Assembly (NCBI GenBank): GCA_012840625.1
Contig: DUSB01000242.1
Location: 1 to 5,614 of the forward strand
Direction: 5' to 3'
From: Syntrophomonadaceae bacterium
GTDB lineage: Bacteria; Bacillota; Syntrophomonadia; Syntrophomonadales; Syntrophomonadaceae
Length of the DNA stretch: 5,614 bases
Below are positions 4,770 to 5,614 of the stretch, piece by piece. Below the pieces are notes generated by a model. That model searched no databases, was not told the DNA's origin, and saw nothing but the letters and a program-made list of their open reading frames with translations. A program made the translations under genes and the position numbers. Numbering within the stretch: the stretch's first letter is position 1; every line of letters starts with the position of its first letter.

Positions 4770-5614
4770 ATGGAATTTACCTTTAGTAAAGAACAGGAGC
4801 TTATTCAGAGGATGGCAAGGGAAGTTGCGGAAAAAAGCATCGTACCTCTTGCTGTACAAATTGATGAGGAAAATCGGGTTCCTGCGGAGCTTATTGCTGA
4901 GTTAGGGGAACTTGATTTCTTCGGTATCCCATTTGCTGAAGAATATGGTGGAGCGGATGGAGGATATGACCAGTATGTTCTGGCTTTAGAGCAATTAGCC
5001 AGAGGATCCTCGGGTGTAGCAATGATTATTTCCGCACATACACTGGCTTTGGGAGCAATTGATACCTTTGGTACCGAAGAGCAAAAGAAAAAGTTTATGC
5101 CTTTACCCTGTAAGGGGCAGGAGATTGCTTCTTTTGCCTTTACGGAGCCCGGTACAGGATCAGATCCCAAACAAATAACTACAACTGCTAAAAAAGATGG
5201 AGATGACTATATTCTAAACGGAACCAAACGGTTTATTAGCAATGCCGACTATGAAGGACCGATCGTTATCTTCGCCAATGAAAGTGAATCAGGTAGGGTT
5301 ACAGCATTCCTGGTGGAGAAATTCTGTGAAGGGTATTCTGTATCAGAACCCTGGAGTAAAGTTGGTATGCATGGAGGATCTCTGGTAGACGTTTATTTAA
5401 AGGATGTACGTATTCCGAAAGAAAATATTCTGGGGGAAATTGGACAGGGTTATCCTATTCTTTTGTATGGTATATCTTTTGGTAAAGTAGGGGTAAGCGC
5501 TTGCGCCCTTGGTGGTGTATTGGCTTGCTATGAAGAAGCACTTAATTATGCCAAAGAAAAAATGCACCGCGATAAGCCGATTGCAAAATTCCAGACCATT
5601 CAGCTGCGTATAGC
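4770..5614 (+). CDS. Acyl-CoA dehydrogenase, 5' part (runs off the window)
   Basis: This flavoenzyme family oxidises acyl-CoA thioesters to enoyl-CoA with FAD and usually passes electrons to electron-transfer flavoprotein. The 281 complete codons visible are roughly three quarters of a typical protein of about 380 residues; the frame is open to the edge. The N-terminus MEFTFSKEQELIQ is typical of the helical domain. FTEPGTGSD (124-132) is the FAD/substrate signature of the middle beta domain. GTKRFISNA (151-159) and KVGMHGGSLVDVYLKDV (197-213), then IPKENILGEIGQGY, match the standard middle-to-C-terminal boundary. The catalytic Glu of most members would lie beyond the window. Deviations: the usual Arg-Ile/Val-Gly after the boundary is Lys239-Val-Gly, and the usual Phe-Gly before the Pro-Ile-x-x-Phe-Gln motif reads Arg268-Asp269. 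The substrate cannot be told from sequence. It is divergent from the repeat protein and probably begins an operon. Confidence 0.93.
   Translation, partial: MEFTFSKEQELIQRMAREVAEKSIVPLAVQIDEENRVPAELIAELGELDFFGIPFAEEYGGADGGYDQYVLALEQLARGSSGVAMIISAHTLALGAIDTFGTEEQKKKFMPLPCKGQEIASFAFTEPGTGSDPKQITTTAKKDGDDYILNGTKRFISNADYEGPIVIFANESESGRVTAFLVEKFCEGYSVSEPWSKVGMHGGSLVDVYLKDVRIPKENILGEIGQGYPILLYGISFGKVGVSACALGGVLACYEEALNYAKEKMHRDKPIAKFQTIQLRI

Noticed and set aside
4805..5170. 121-codon minus-strand open frame
   Set aside because: It is antisense to the acyl-CoA dehydrogenase and its composition, rich in Ser, Ala and Pro, is typical of a shadow frame.

Overview
The window looks like chromosome of a low-to-moderate GC Gram-positive bacterium, most likely an anaerobic Clostridia member (an inference from composition, strong AGGAGG-type ribosome sites, GTG/TTG starts and gene content, not from a marker gene). 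It holds three complete genes of recognisable family, one complete gene I do not recognise, and the 5' part of a fifth gene.

Left (1-2141, + strand): a tight purine salvage/GMP operon. hpt (hypoxanthine-guanine phosphoribosyltransferase) is followed 10 bases later by guaA (GMP synthase) and closed by a strong rho-independent terminator. The most notable object in the window is this GuaA. Its ATP-pyrophosphatase synthetase half is intact, but its N-terminal glutaminase half has lost the catalytic cysteine (Gly78) and catalytic histidine (Tyr165), and several other near-invariant motifs are changed. The reading frame is undamaged. It should be an ammonia-dependent GMP synthase, or a pseudo-glutaminase with another role, although homology alone would label it glutamine-hydrolysing.

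Middle (2142-3200, - strand plus non-coding): a VanZ-family membrane protein convergent with guaA. Its true start is a GTG behind a perfect ribosome site. About 390 bases of non-coding DNA lie upstream, with a good minus-strand promoter, a 17-base palindrome over its -35 box, and a roughly 180-base leader with small inverted repeats. A weakly supported 35-codon ORF lies on the opposite strand. A perfect 20-bp hairpin at 3133-3173 follows the next gene.

Right (3201-5614): a 392-residue unrecognised minus-strand protein built from two copies of a domain at an exact 170-residue offset, each with a possible winged-helix-like segment. It is divergent, across about 390 non-coding bases, from an acyl-CoA dehydrogenase gene that runs off the right edge. 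The divergent region holds candidate promoters and a long inverted repeat across the likely -10 of the dehydrogenase. No tRNA, rRNA, CRISPR, transposase or attachment site was seen.
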